From assembly GCA_900551135.1 (NCBI GenBank), contig URUX01000077.1:1-10492 (forward strand): DNA of 10,492 nt. Direction: 5' to 3'. Below, in pieces: positions 1-7,007 of this stretch (position 1 is the first letter of the stretch; each line of letters begins with the position of its first letter). The notes below the pieces were generated by a model. That model ran no database searches. It had not been told where the DNA came from and worked only from the letters and a program-made list of their open reading frames with translations. Position numbers and translations under genes: made by a program. The DNA is from an uncultured Clostridium sp. GTDB lineage: Bacteria; Bacillota; Clostridia; Lachnospirales; Lachnospiraceae.

Positions 1-139
1 CTTTGAGCCAGCAGACATTTCAGAAAAAATAGCAGGGGCTTTTCAGGAAGAAACTTTACGGGAAGGGTACATTCAGCTTCTTCCCGGACGCCATAGCAGC
101 GATGGATTTTTCCTGTCTGTATTTCGTAGAAAGGACTGA
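1..139 (+). CDS. rsmB: 16S rRNA (cytosine-967-C5)-methyltransferase, C-terminal fragment
   Basis: This is the last 45 codons of a gene entering from the left edge; the reading frame begins at base 2 and ends with TGA at 137-139. The visible tail contains IQLLPGRHSSDGFFLSVFRRK, which matches the usual end of RsmB/Sun-type RNA m5C methyltransferases (LLPxxxxxDGFFxxxxRR), where the final strand of the Rossmann-like SAM-binding domain closes the fold. The enzyme methylates C967 of 16S rRNA before 30S assembly. The catalytic cysteines and SAM site lie outside the window. The assignment is supported by context: rsmB directly precedes rlmN in the conserved Firmicute cluster. The next gene starts only 11 bases after the stop, so the two are probably cotranscribed. 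A related m5C methyltransferase such as RsmF is the main alternative, but the neighbourhood favours RsmB. Confidence 0.85.
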   Translation, partial: FEPADISEKIAGAFQEETLREGYIQLLPGRHSSDGFFLSVFRRKD

Positions 140-150
140 TACACTGCCTT

Positions 151-1197
151 ATGGAAAAATGTGATATAAAATCCCTGACCTTTGAAGAATTATCTTCAGC
201 CATGGAAAAAGAGGGACAGAAGGCGTTCCGCAGCAAACAGATTTACCAGTGGATGCACGAAAAGCTGGCTGACAGCTTTGACGAGATGTCAAACCTTCCC
301 CAGGCTTTGCGGGAACAGCTGAAAGAAACATATTCCCTTACCTGCCTGAAGAAAGCAGGTGTCAGGATTTCAAAAATAGATGGCACCAGAAAATATCTGT
401 TTGCCTTAGAGGATGGAAATATCATCGAGAGTGTATGGATGAAATACAGGCATGGAAATTCTGTGTGTATTTCCTCTCAGGTTGGCTGCCGTATGGGCTG
501 CAGATTCTGTGCCTCCACCCTGGATGGCCTGGAAAGAAACTTAAGACCTTCGGAGATGCTGGATCAGATTTACCAGATTCAGAAAGATACAGGAGAACGG
601 GTATCCAATGTAGTTGTGATGGGTTCCGGGGAGCCCTTGGATAATTATGAAAATCTGCTGCGTTTTATACGGCTTTTGACAGATGAACGGGGGCTGAATA
701 TCAGCCAGAGAAATGTGACGGTTTCTACCTGCGGCATTGTTCCGAAAATTTACGAACTGGCAGAAGAAAACCTGAATATTACCCTGGCCCTGTCTCTTCA
801 TGCGCCCAATGATGAGGTAAGAAAGACCTTAATGCCCATTGCAAACCGGTATGGCTTAAAAGAGGTTCTGGAAGCCTGCAGGGTTTATTTTGAAAAAACC
901 GGACGGCGTCTCACGTTTGAGTACAGTCTGGTAAGCGGTGTCAATGATAATCTGGAAGAAGCCAGGGCATTGGCAGCCCTCATTAAGGATTACCACGGAC
1001 ATGTCAATCTAATCCCGGTTAATCCCATAAAAGAACGGGATTTTGTGCAGTCTGATAAAAAAGCGATAGAGGCCTTTAAAAATTATCTGGAGCGTCAGGG
1101 AATTGCCGTTACAGTCCGCAGGGAAATGGGGCGGGATATTAACGGAGCCTGTGGTCAGCTCCGCAAAAGTTTTATTGACAAAGAGTTAAACCTTTAG
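151..1197 (+). CDS. rlmN: Dual-specificity 23S rRNA/tRNA adenine-C2 methyltransferase (radical SAM)
   Basis: RlmN makes m2A2503 in 23S rRNA and m2A37 in a subset of tRNAs, using radical SAM chemistry through a methylated cysteine. The 348-residue product has the expected layout: a small N-terminal helical domain (about residues 1-90), then a TIM-barrel radical SAM core. The 4Fe-4S cysteines are C113, C117 and C120 (CRMGCRFC). C106, seven residues before the cluster, and C334 in the tail NGACGQLR correspond to the two other conserved cysteines of RlmN; C334 is the position of the methyl-carrying residue. GSGEPLDNY is the usual GGxGEP-like SAM-binding segment, and LALSLHAPND and the RRLTFEY segment are also family hallmarks. 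Absence of Cfr-specific context and the location between rsmB and prpC argue for RlmN rather than the resistance enzyme Cfr. The Shine-Dalgarno is weak (AAAGGA about 15 bases upstream), suggesting translational coupling to rsmB. Confidence 0.97.
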   Translation: MEKCDIKSLTFEELSSAMEKEGQKAFRSKQIYQWMHEKLADSFDEMSNLPQALREQLKETYSLTCLKKAGVRISKIDGTRKYLFALEDGNIIESVWMKYRHGNSVCISSQVGCRMGCRFCASTLDGLERNLRPSEMLDQIYQIQKDTGERVSNVVVMGSGEPLDNYENLLRFIRLLTDERGLNISQRNVTVSTCGIVPKIYELAEENLNITLALSLHAPNDEVRKTLMPIANRYGLKEVLEACRVYFEKTGRRLTFEYSLVSGVNDNLEEARALAALIKDYHGHVNLIPVNPIKERDFVQSDKKAIEAFKNYLERQGIAVTVRREMGRDINGACGQLRKSFIDKELNL

Positions 1198-1205
1198 AAG
1201 ACTGG

Positions 1206-1213
1206 AAAGGAGG
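1206..1213 (+). promoter_or_regulatory. Ribosome binding site of the PP2C phosphatase gene
   Basis: AAAGGAGG ends eight bases before the ATG at 1222. An ATG at 1214-1216 abuts the site and is too close to be used, so the site fixes the start at 1222. Confidence 0.8.
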
Positions 1214-1221
1214 ATGGCAGG

Positions 1222-1968
1222 ATGCAGATCAGCGCATATACGGATACTGGAAGAGTCCGGACTGCAAATCAGGACTATATCTATGCTTCCCAGCATAAGA
1301 CCGGTCCCCTGTCCAATCTTTTACTGCTTGCAGATGGTATGGGAGGAGCCAATGCGGGAGACTATGCTTCCCGTTTTTTGGTAGAGAAGTTGGTGGCTTA
1401 TATGAACCGTCAGCCTGACGGGGAGCCGGAAATCTCTGTCCTGAACAAGGGGATTTCAGAGGTAAACAGAAAGCTGTACAAAGAATCCCTGAAAGATCCT
1501 TCCCTGCAAGGTATGGGTACAACCATGGTGGCGGCTACGGTATCAGAGGGAATATTGTATGTTGCCAACGTAGGGGACAGCCGTTTGTATTTAGTCCGGG
1601 GCGGCCTGATTCAGGTGACCAAGGATCATTCCTATGTGGAAGAAATGGTGTCTCTGGGCCTTTTGAAACGGGAAAGCAGGAATTATCAGAAGAAAAAAAA
1701 TTACATTACCAGAGCCATTGGCACAGAGCCGGAAGTAGAGGCGGATTTTTTTGAAGTTTCCCTCCATCAGGGAGATAAGATTCTGCTGTGTTCCGACGGA
1801 CTCAGCAACATGGTCAGCGACAAGGAGATTTATTCGATTGTATCAGGAACAGGAAGCCTTTCCGAGCGTGCCTGGAAGCTGATACAGGCAGCCAATGACC
1901 ATGGAGGAAAAGACAATATATCTGTAATTTTGGCAGATCCTTCCAAACAGGAGGTGACGCCATGCTAA
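1222..1968 (+). CDS. prpC: PP2C/PPM-family Ser/Thr protein phosphatase, PrkC antagonist
   Basis: This is a cytosolic metal-dependent phosphatase that removes phosphate from the PASTA kinase and its substrates. The 248-residue length is typical of bacterial Stp/PrpC. All diagnostic PPM motifs are visible: RTANQD near the N-terminus, LLLADGMGGANAGD with D38 and G39 as metal-site residues, GMGTTMVAA, VANVGDSRLYL with D119, TKDHSYVEEMV, ITRAIG, LLCSDGLSNM with D192, and KDNISVILA with D231 and N232. D38, D192 and D231 correspond to the dinuclear Mn/Mg centre, so it should be active. No signal peptide or membrane segment is seen. The gene starts 24 bases after rlmN, and its end overlaps the kinase start by 7 bases, so phosphatase and kinase should be made in a coupled ratio. 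SpoIIE or RsbU-like phosphatases are alternatives by fold but would carry extra domains, which are absent here. Confidence 0.96.
   Translation: MQISAYTDTGRVRTANQDYIYASQHKTGPLSNLLLLADGMGGANAGDYASRFLVEKLVAYMNRQPDGEPEISVLNKGISEVNRKLYKESLKDPSLQGMGTTMVAATVSEGILYVANVGDSRLYLVRGGLIQVTKDHSYVEEMVSLGLLKRESRNYQKKKNYITRAIGTEPEVEADFFEVSLHQGDKILLCSDGLSNMVSDKEIYSIVSGTGSLSERAWKLIQAANDHGGKDNISVILADPSKQEVTPC
1949..1957 (+). promoter_or_regulatory. Ribosome binding site of prkC inside prpC
   Basis: AGGAGGTGA, nearly the full anti-16S complement, lies within the last codons of prpC, four bases before the ATG at 1962. It supports the overlapping start and independent strong initiation on the kinase gene. Confidence 0.8.
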
Positions 1969-3998
1969 ACAATGGAGAGTTTCTGCAGGACCGTTATGAG
2001 ATTTTGGAAAAAATCGGTTCCGGAGGCATGTCAGACGTATACAAGGCAAAGTGCCACAAGTTAAACCGCCTGGTAGCCATTAAAGTCCTGAAATCAGAAT
2101 TTTGTGCAGATGCCGGTTTTGTTGCCAATTTTAAAATGGAAGCCCAGGCTGCGGCAGGTCTTTCCCATCCCAATATTGTCAATGTTTATGATGTTGTCGA
2201 TGACGGAGATATCCATTACATTGTCATGGAGCTGATTGAAGGCATTACCCTGAAACATTATATTGCCAAAAAAGGCAGACTGGACAACAAAGAGGCCATT
2301 GGCATTGCAATCCAGATTGCCCAGGGGATGATGGCAGCCCATGAAAGCCATATTATCCATCGGGACATTAAGCCCCAGAATATTATTATTTCAATGGATG
2401 GAAAAGTGAAGGTGGCAGACTTTGGCATTGCCAAGGCCATGAGCAGGCAGACCAAAAATGCAGATGCGATTGGTTCGGTTCACTATATTCCGCCGGAACA
2501 GGCCAGCGGAAGCATCAGCGATGCCAGAAGCGATATTTATTCCTTTGGAATTACATTGTACGAGATGGTGACAGGAACGCTGCCTTTTGACGGAACGGAT
2601 GCAGAGTCTGTGGCCATTGCCCATATGGAACAGGAACTGATGCCGCCGTCCCGTATTAACAGCAAGGTGGCTCCCGGGCTGGAGAAAATTATTTTAAAAT
2701 GTACCAGAAAGAACCCGGACGAGCGCTACGGATCGTCGGCACAGGTTATCAACGATCTGCGCCATGCCCTTTTGAATCCGAAGGAAGAAGATAAATATAA
2801 AAAACGACCCAGATCAGAGGCCGGAGTACCAGACAAAACTCCGGAATCAGACCGTACAGAAAAAGACGTTCACAGAAGTCTGGAACGGCTGTTTTCCATT
2901 GGCGGCATTGCGGGCGCTATTTTTATTGTAGCTGTAGTGATTTTTTTGATTGCCCAGATCACAGGACTTTTTAATCTGGGGCCGGGGCTTGCTCTTCCCA
3001 CAGACGGAGGCAGCGTTATCCGTACGGAAAGCACCATTGTCCTTTCCGACAGCCAGACCAATATCCCGGAAATGCTGGGAATTACGGAAGAGGGGGCAAA
3101 GGCCCGGCTGGCAGAAGTATCGCTGGTTCCCGATGTCAGCTATGCTTATTCAGAAACCGGCAGAGAAGGCTATGTGATTTCCCAGGATAATGCAGGAACG
3201 GTAGTGGAGAAAGGTTCCAGAGTCCGGATTACCATCAGCAGGGGAAGCGGAAGGACAGAAGTAGATTCGCTGGAACTGACGGGAAAGACGGATGTAGAGG
3301 CAAAAGAAATTCTGGATGCCCAGGATATTTCTGTCATTATGACAGCAGAAAGCAGTGAGACGGTAGAAGCGGGACGGGTAATTCGTACCATGCCGGAGGA
3401 TATTGTATATAAGGGCGGTGATCCCATCATTCTTTATATCAGTTCCGGTCCCCAGGTAAAGAAGGTTCCGGTTCCCCAGCTTGAAGGACTTCCGGAAGAT
3501 CAGGGGCTGCAGCTGCTGGAAGAAGCGGGATTGGTTCCGGGAGATGTGGAACTGGAACACAGCGATACGGTAGCAGAGTGGAGCATCATTCGCCAGAGCG
3601 TTGCGCCAGGAACCCAGGTTCCGGAGGGAACTTCGGTCGGATACGTGGTCAGCTATGGACCGGAGAAAGTGCCGGTACATCAGTCTGGATCGAAAAACAA
3701 CAGAAATGTATACGTGGGTTCCATTGATGAAGAGTTTGATCTGAATCCCATTATCGGACCAGGCAGCGATACCACGCAGATTTCGATTAAGATTCAGCTG
3801 AAGCAGATTGTAAAAGGAAGGACGATATACAAGACTTTAATACCGGAGCACAGTGTAAACGGAAGCAGCACCATTACCATCAGTTTTCCGGAAATCATCG
3901 GAGAATATGGCATTGATGAAGGGGAAGTTGAGATTGTAAACACCCTGACCGGAAAGGTGCTTGAGACTTACCATGTGGAATTTGAACTGGAAGAGTAA
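1962..3998 (+). CDS. prkC: Membrane Ser/Thr protein kinase with three PASTA repeats
   Basis: A transmembrane sensor kinase that binds peptidoglycan fragments outside and phosphorylates cytosolic proteins. Domains in order: kinase residues 12-270, with glycine loop GSGGMSDV (19-26), ATP-binding K41, catalytic HRDIKPQN (133-140) with D135, and DFG at 153-155; a charged Lys/Arg/Glu-rich juxtamembrane linker (about 275-306); one membrane helix (about 313-333); an extracellular linker; PASTA repeats at about 367-431, 432-501 and 502-570; and a further beta-rich C-terminal segment of about 100 residues. The length, 678, suits clostridial PrkC with three PASTA units. The activation segment is poor in threonine: only S161, T164 and S172 precede PPEQ, whereas B. 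subtilis PrkC has a Thr cluster and SPEQ. The gene overlaps prpC by 7 bases and is followed three bases later by rsgA. The catalytic residues are all present, so activity is expected. Confidence 0.97.
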   Translation: MLNNGEFLQDRYEILEKIGSGGMSDVYKAKCHKLNRLVAIKVLKSEFCADAGFVANFKMEAQAAAGLSHPNIVNVYDVVDDGDIHYIVMELIEGITLKHYIAKKGRLDNKEAIGIAIQIAQGMMAAHESHIIHRDIKPQNIIISMDGKVKVADFGIAKAMSRQTKNADAIGSVHYIPPEQASGSISDARSDIYSFGITLYEMVTGTLPFDGTDAESVAIAHMEQELMPPSRINSKVAPGLEKIILKCTRKNPDERYGSSAQVINDLRHALLNPKEEDKYKKRPRSEAGVPDKTPESDRTEKDVHRSLERLFSIGGIAGAIFIVAVVIFLIAQITGLFNLGPGLALPTDGGSVIRTESTIVLSDSQTNIPEMLGITEEGAKARLAEVSLVPDVSYAYSETGREGYVISQDNAGTVVEKGSRVRITISRGSGRTEVDSLELTGKTDVEAKEILDAQDISVIMTAESSETVEAGRVIRTMPEDIVYKGGDPIILYISSGPQVKKVPVPQLEGLPEDQGLQLLEEAGLVPGDVELEHSDTVAEWSIIRQSVAPGTQVPEGTSVGYVVSYGPEKVPVHQSGSKNNRNVYVGSIDEEFDLNPIIGPGSDTTQISIKIQLKQIVKGRTIYKTLIPEHSVNGSSTITISFPEIIGEYGIDEGEVEIVNTLTGKVLETYHVEFELEE

Positions 3999-4001
3999 AT
4001 T

Positions 4002-4883
4002 ATGACAGGAAAAATTATCAAAGGAATTGCCGGCTTTTATTATGTCCATGACGGGAGCAGCCGGATTTACGAATGCCGCGCCAAGGGAATTTTCCGTAAC
4101 CGGAAGATTAAGCCTCTGGTAGGAGATGATGTGGAATTTACAGTTTTAAACGAAGAACAGTCAGAAGGGAATATTGATGCAATCCTTCCCAGAAAGAATC
4201 AGCTAATCCGGCCGGCCTCGGCGAATGTGGATCAGGCTCTGGTTGTATTTGCCATTACCCATCCGGAACCAAATTTAAACCTGCTGGATCGTTTTCTGGT
4301 GATGATGGGAACGCAGGACGTGCCGGTTATTGTCTGTTTTAATAAAATCGATTTGTGCGGTGAAGAACAGATGGAGGCCTATCGTTCTATTTATGAAAGG
4401 GCCGGTTATCGGGTCGTGTTCATCAGCACCTATGAAGAGGCCGGAATCTGCGAACTGCAGGAATTGTTGAGAGGAAAAACGACGGTTCTGGCAGGCCCGT
4501 CCGGAGTGGGAAAATCTTCTCTTACCAATTTCCTTTTGCCGGAAGCAGCCATGGAAACTGGCGGAATCAGCGAAAAAATCCAGAGAGGAAAGCATACAAC
4601 CCGGCATTCCCAGCTGTTTTGCGTAGAAGATCATACCTATTTGATGGATACACCGGGCTTTAGTTCCCTGTATCTGGATATGCCTCCTCAGGAGTTAAAA
4701 GATTATTTTTGCGAGTTTACCCCGTATGAAGACGAATGCAGATTTTTAGGATGCGTCCATGTAGGAGAAAAAGTGTGCGGCGTAAAGAATGCCTTAAAAG
4801 AGGGGAAGCTAAGCAGGAGCCGTTATGACAATTATCTGCTGATTTATGAAGAACTGAAAGAAAAAGAACGGAGGAAATACTGA
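4002..4883 (+). CDS. rsgA: Ribosome small-subunit-dependent GTPase A
   Basis: RsgA (YjeQ/CpgA) is a cytosolic GTPase that checks and releases late 30S assembly intermediates; its GTPase is stimulated by the ribosome. The 293-residue protein shows the family's circularly permuted order of G motifs: NKID (G4, 114-117) comes before the P-loop GPSGVGKSS (G1, 165-173), followed by DTPGF (G3, 216-220). Residues 1-70 form the OB-fold RNA-binding domain (KGIAGFYYV near the start, GDDVEFTV). The C-terminal zinc knuckle has C246, C251, H253 and C259. The permuted segment GKHTTRHSQL is the switch region G2. In B. subtilis the homologue CpgA is a known PrkC substrate and affects cell shape, which gives functional sense to its position three bases after the kinase gene. 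The stop codon shares one base with the rpe start (TGATG). Confidence 0.97.
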   Translation: MTGKIIKGIAGFYYVHDGSSRIYECRAKGIFRNRKIKPLVGDDVEFTVLNEEQSEGNIDAILPRKNQLIRPASANVDQALVVFAITHPEPNLNLLDRFLVMMGTQDVPVIVCFNKIDLCGEEQMEAYRSIYERAGYRVVFISTYEEAGICELQELLRGKTTVLAGPSGVGKSSLTNFLLPEAAMETGGISEKIQRGKHTTRHSQLFCVEDHTYLMDTPGFSSLYLDMPPQELKDYFCEFTPYEDECRFLGCVHVGEKVCGVKNALKEGKLSRSRYDNYLLIYEELKEKERRKY

Positions 4884-5551
4884 TGAAGTATATCTTAGCG
4901 CCGTCTGTGTTAGGGGCGGATTTTACCAGATTAGGAGAAGAAGTAAAGACAGTAGCAGAGGCGGGAGCCGAATATATCCATTTAGACGTTATGGACGGGG
5001 CCTTTGTTCCAAGCATTTCCTTTGGAATGCCGGTGATTCAGTCTTTGAGAAAGGTTACGGATAAAGTATTTGACGTTCATATGATGGTGGAAGAGCCAGG
5101 CCGCTATATCATGGATATGAAGCAGGCCGGAGCAGATCTGATTTGCGTTCATGCAGAGGCCTGCTGCCATCTGGATCGGACCCTCCATCAGATTAAAGAG
5201 GCCGGCTTAAAGGCCGGAGTCGCATTAAATCCGGCAACTCCGGTGGAGGTTCTGGAATACGTTCTGCCAATTACCGATATGGTGCTGGTCATGTCCGTAA
5301 ACCCTGGTTTTGGCGGCCAGAAATTTATCCCCTATGCAGTAGAAAAAGTAAAGAAACTGCGGAAGATGACAGCGGAAAAAGGCTTAACAGTCGACATTCA
5401 GGTAGACGGAGGAGTTACCCTGGACAATGCCAGAACTCTGATAGAGGCAGGAGCCAATATTTTAGTTGCAGGTTCTGCAGTATTTAAGAATAATGCGGCT
5501 TCCAATGTAGCCGGATTTTTAGAGATTTTTAGGGAGTATGAAAAAGACTGA
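4883..5551 (+). CDS. rpe: Ribulose-phosphate 3-epimerase
   Basis: This cytosolic enzyme interconverts D-ribulose 5-phosphate and D-xylulose 5-phosphate in the non-oxidative pentose phosphate pathway. It is a TIM-barrel enzyme of normal length (222 residues). Visible signatures are LAPSVLGADF at the first strand, HLDVMDGAFVP with metal ligands H33 and D35, DVHMMVEEP with H66, MSVNPGFGGQKFI (phosphate loop and flexible lid), QVDGGV with the second catalytic acid D175, and ILVAGSAVFK (phosphate-binding end). All expected metal and acid/base residues are intact. Translation is coupled to rsgA by a one-base TGATG overlap, with GGAGG at 4870-4874 as ribosome binding site. Allulose-6-phosphate epimerase is a fold relative, but the rsgA–rpe–thiN order makes housekeeping Rpe the firm choice. 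Confidence 0.97.
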   Translation: MKYILAPSVLGADFTRLGEEVKTVAEAGAEYIHLDVMDGAFVPSISFGMPVIQSLRKVTDKVFDVHMMVEEPGRYIMDMKQAGADLICVHAEACCHLDRTLHQIKEAGLKAGVALNPATPVEVLEYVLPITDMVLVMSVNPGFGGQKFIPYAVEKVKKLRKMTAEKGLTVDIQVDGGVTLDNARTLIEAGANILVAGSAVFKNNAASNVAGFLEIFREYEKD

Positions 5552-5553
5552 TT

Positions 5554-6204
5554 ATGAAAACTTGTCTGGTGATTACCGGCGGCCCGATTGACCTGGGGTT
5601 CGCCGGAAATTTTTTAAAGGATAGAAGCTTTAATAAAGTAATAGCAGTAGATGCAGGATTAGAAGCGGTAAAGGCACTGGGAATTATGCCGGATGTGATT
5701 GTGGGAGATTTTGACACGGTAAATCCTGACGTACTGGCAGAATTTCAAAAAGTGAAGCATATTGTCTGGGAGGTGCACAGACCGGAAAAAGACGAGACGG
5801 ATACAGAACTGGCGTTAAACCGCGCCATGGCATCGGGATGCGGTGAAATTGCGGTTCTGGGGGCCACAGGAGGACGCCTGGATCATATGATTGGAAATAT
5901 TCATCTTCTGTATCCCTGTCTCCAGAAAGGCATTTTTGCCTACCTTCTGGACAAACAGAATAAGGTTTATCTGCTGGATGAAAGCAGAGACTTCTTCCGG
6001 GAAACCCTGTGGGGAAAGTATGTTTCATTTCTGCCTCTTACCCAGGAGGTAAAAGGAATTACCTTGACAGGATTTAAATATCCCCTCTGCGAAAAGGATA
6101 TCGGGATTGGCACCAGTCTCTGCATCAGCAATGAACTGGCAGAGGAAGAAGCAAGAATCCGGTTTCGTGAGGGAGTTCTCATTTGCGTAGAATCTCACGA
6201 TTAG
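5554..6204 (+). CDS. thiN: Thiamine pyrophosphokinase
   Basis: ThiN transfers pyrophosphate from ATP to thiamine, giving the cofactor thiamine diphosphate directly from salvaged vitamin. The 216-residue protein has the family marks in order: AVDAGLEAV with D33, PDVIVGDFDTV with GDFD at 51-54 (metal and pyrophosphate binding), EKDETDTELAL with D80, D83 and E85, and GATGGRLDHMIGN (103-115), the thiamine-contacting loop. The C-terminal half is the beta-sandwich domain (SFLPLTQEVKGITLTGFKYPL, then the GTSLCISNEL strand). It starts two bases after the rpe stop with AGGGAG just upstream, so it belongs to the same operon and is its last gene: a terminator follows 30 bases after the stop. No TPP riboswitch was seen around it, consistent with constitutive expression within a housekeeping operon. 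Confidence 0.95.
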   Translation: MKTCLVITGGPIDLGFAGNFLKDRSFNKVIAVDAGLEAVKALGIMPDVIVGDFDTVNPDVLAEFQKVKHIVWEVHRPEKDETDTELALNRAMASGCGEIAVLGATGGRLDHMIGNIHLLYPCLQKGIFAYLLDKQNKVYLLDESRDFFRETLWGKYVSFLPLTQEVKGITLTGFKYPLCEKDIGIGTSLCISNELAEEEARIRFREGVLICVESHD

Positions 6205-6236
6205 TATTGTGTGTTGTATTCAGACAAGGATAAGGG

Positions 6237-6266
6237 GCTGCCCTGCGGGGCGGCTGGTTTGTTTTT
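6237..6266 (+). terminator. Intrinsic terminator closing the rsmB–thiN operon
   Basis: A 7-bp stem (GCTGCCC at 6237-6243 with GGGCGGC at 6248-6254, including one G-T wobble) closes a TGCG tetraloop. The T-rich run TTTGTTTTT follows at 6258-6266 after a three-base gap. It lies 32 bases after the thiN stop, the normal place for a rho-independent terminator. The three-base gap before the T run slightly weakens the call. Confidence 0.75.
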
Positions 6267-6270
6267 CATA

Positions 6271-6299
6271 ACTGGACTGGTTAAAAACTGGCAAACTGG
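6271..6299 (+). repeat. Four ACTGG direct repeats, possible regulator site
   Basis: ACTGG occurs at 6271-6275, 6276-6280, 6287-6291 and 6295-6299, the last two within a longer AAACTGG context. The cluster sits between the thiN terminator and the predicted promoter of the vitamin transporter gene, ending three bases before the putative -35 box. That is a typical activator position. A MocR-type regulator such as PdxR would fit the B6-related genes downstream, since MocR proteins are known to use direct repeats, but this is inference. Confidence 0.35.
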
Positions 6300-6302
6300 A
6301 TA

Positions 6303-6331
6303 TTTAGAACAGCCCACTTTTGTGATAGGAT
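6303..6331 (+). promoter_or_regulatory. Weak candidate promoter for ECF S component–pdxK
   Basis: TTTAGA (6303-6308), a 17-base spacer and TAGGAT (6326-6331) preceded by TG at 6323-6324 form a weak extended -10 promoter; each hexamer matches four of six consensus bases. It would start RNA near 6338, leaving a leader of about 25 bases. The leader is too short for a riboswitch. Poor boxes would suit an activated promoter. Confidence 0.3.
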
Positions 6332-6362
6332 TAGTTCGATTCAAAAAAGGAGTTGATGACAG

Positions 6363-7004
6363 ATGAATACAACAAGCAAACAACACGAGAAAACCTACAA
6401 ACTCGCACTGGCGGGCCTGATGGCGGCACTGTGTTATGCAGGATACGCATTTTTACCGGCATTCAGTGCAGACGGAACCAAGATTCATTTTGGCAATACC
6501 TTTGTAGTGCTGGCTGCATACTTATTAGGGGGCTGGTACGGCGGCCTGGCAGGTGCGGTAGGGCTGACTGCGGCAGATATTTTAGGCGGATTTGCAGAGT
6601 CTGCGCCCAGAACGTTTCTCTGCAAGCTGATGATTGGTTTAATTGCCGGATTTATTGCTCACCGGGTTGCCAGAATTGCGGAAAAACATCCTGCCGGATA
6701 TGTTACCAAATGGGCAATTCTTGCCGCTGCGGCTGGACTTGGATTTAACTGTATTTTTGAACCCTCTTTAAAATATGTGTGGTATACATTTTTAACGCCT
6801 AATCCGGAAAAAGCAGCCAAGGCAATTGCTTCTTTACTGGCTCTGACCACCTATACCACATTTATTAACTCGATTATTAATACGATCACTTCTGTAGTGC
6901 TGTATACGGCTCTGCGGCCGGCTTTTGCAAAATCCGGACTGCTTGCCATGGCGGCGCCAAAGAGTGCTTATGAAAAGAAAAAAACAGACAGGACTGAGGA
7001 ATAA
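6363..7004 (+). CDS. ECF transporter substrate-binding (S) component, probably for vitamin B6
   Basis: The product is a small hydrophobic membrane protein (213 residues) with about six membrane-spanning segments: near residues 14-33, 43-60, 61-80, 86-103, 115-135 and 145-180. The N-terminal helix LALAGLMAALCYAGYA carries small residues spaced AxxxA (A17/A21, A22/A26), the pattern by which S components dock on EcfT. HFGNTFVVLAAYLLGGWYGGLAGAVG and ADILGG are typical of the ECF S-component superfamily. No EcfA or EcfT gene is nearby, so it is likely a group II S component using a shared energising module. The kinase gene three bases downstream points to a pyridoxine, pyridoxal or pyridoxamine substrate, like the S components called PdxU/PdxU2; the substrate is inferred from context only. 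AAGGAG at 6347-6352 sets the start. Riboflavin or another vitamin is the main alternative. Confidence 0.85.
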   Translation: MNTTSKQHEKTYKLALAGLMAALCYAGYAFLPAFSADGTKIHFGNTFVVLAAYLLGGWYGGLAGAVGLTAADILGGFAESAPRTFLCKLMIGLIAGFIAHRVARIAEKHPAGYVTKWAILAAAAGLGFNCIFEPSLKYVWYTFLTPNPEKAAKAIASLLALTTYTTFINSIINTITSVVLYTALRPAFAKSGLLAMAAPKSAYEKKKTDRTEE

Positions 7005-7007
7005 CCC

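Noticed and set aside
3150..3680. A 176-codon open frame on the minus strand across the PASTA-encoding part of prkC.
   Set aside because: It lies wholly antisense to a strongly supported coding region, has no recognisable motif, and has a biased composition typical of reverse-frame shadows.
6205..6362. Possible TPP, FMN or other vitamin riboswitch before the S component gene.
   Set aside because: I saw no conserved riboswitch core. The one strong hairpin is followed by a T run and belongs to the thiN terminator, and the predicted leader after the promoter is too short.
6353..6748. A 131-codon plus-strand frame starting from TTG at 6353 and overlapping the S component gene.
   Set aside because: It is out of frame with the clear membrane protein, is Cys/Gly/Arg-rich without motif, and shares the ribosome binding site at a poor spacing.
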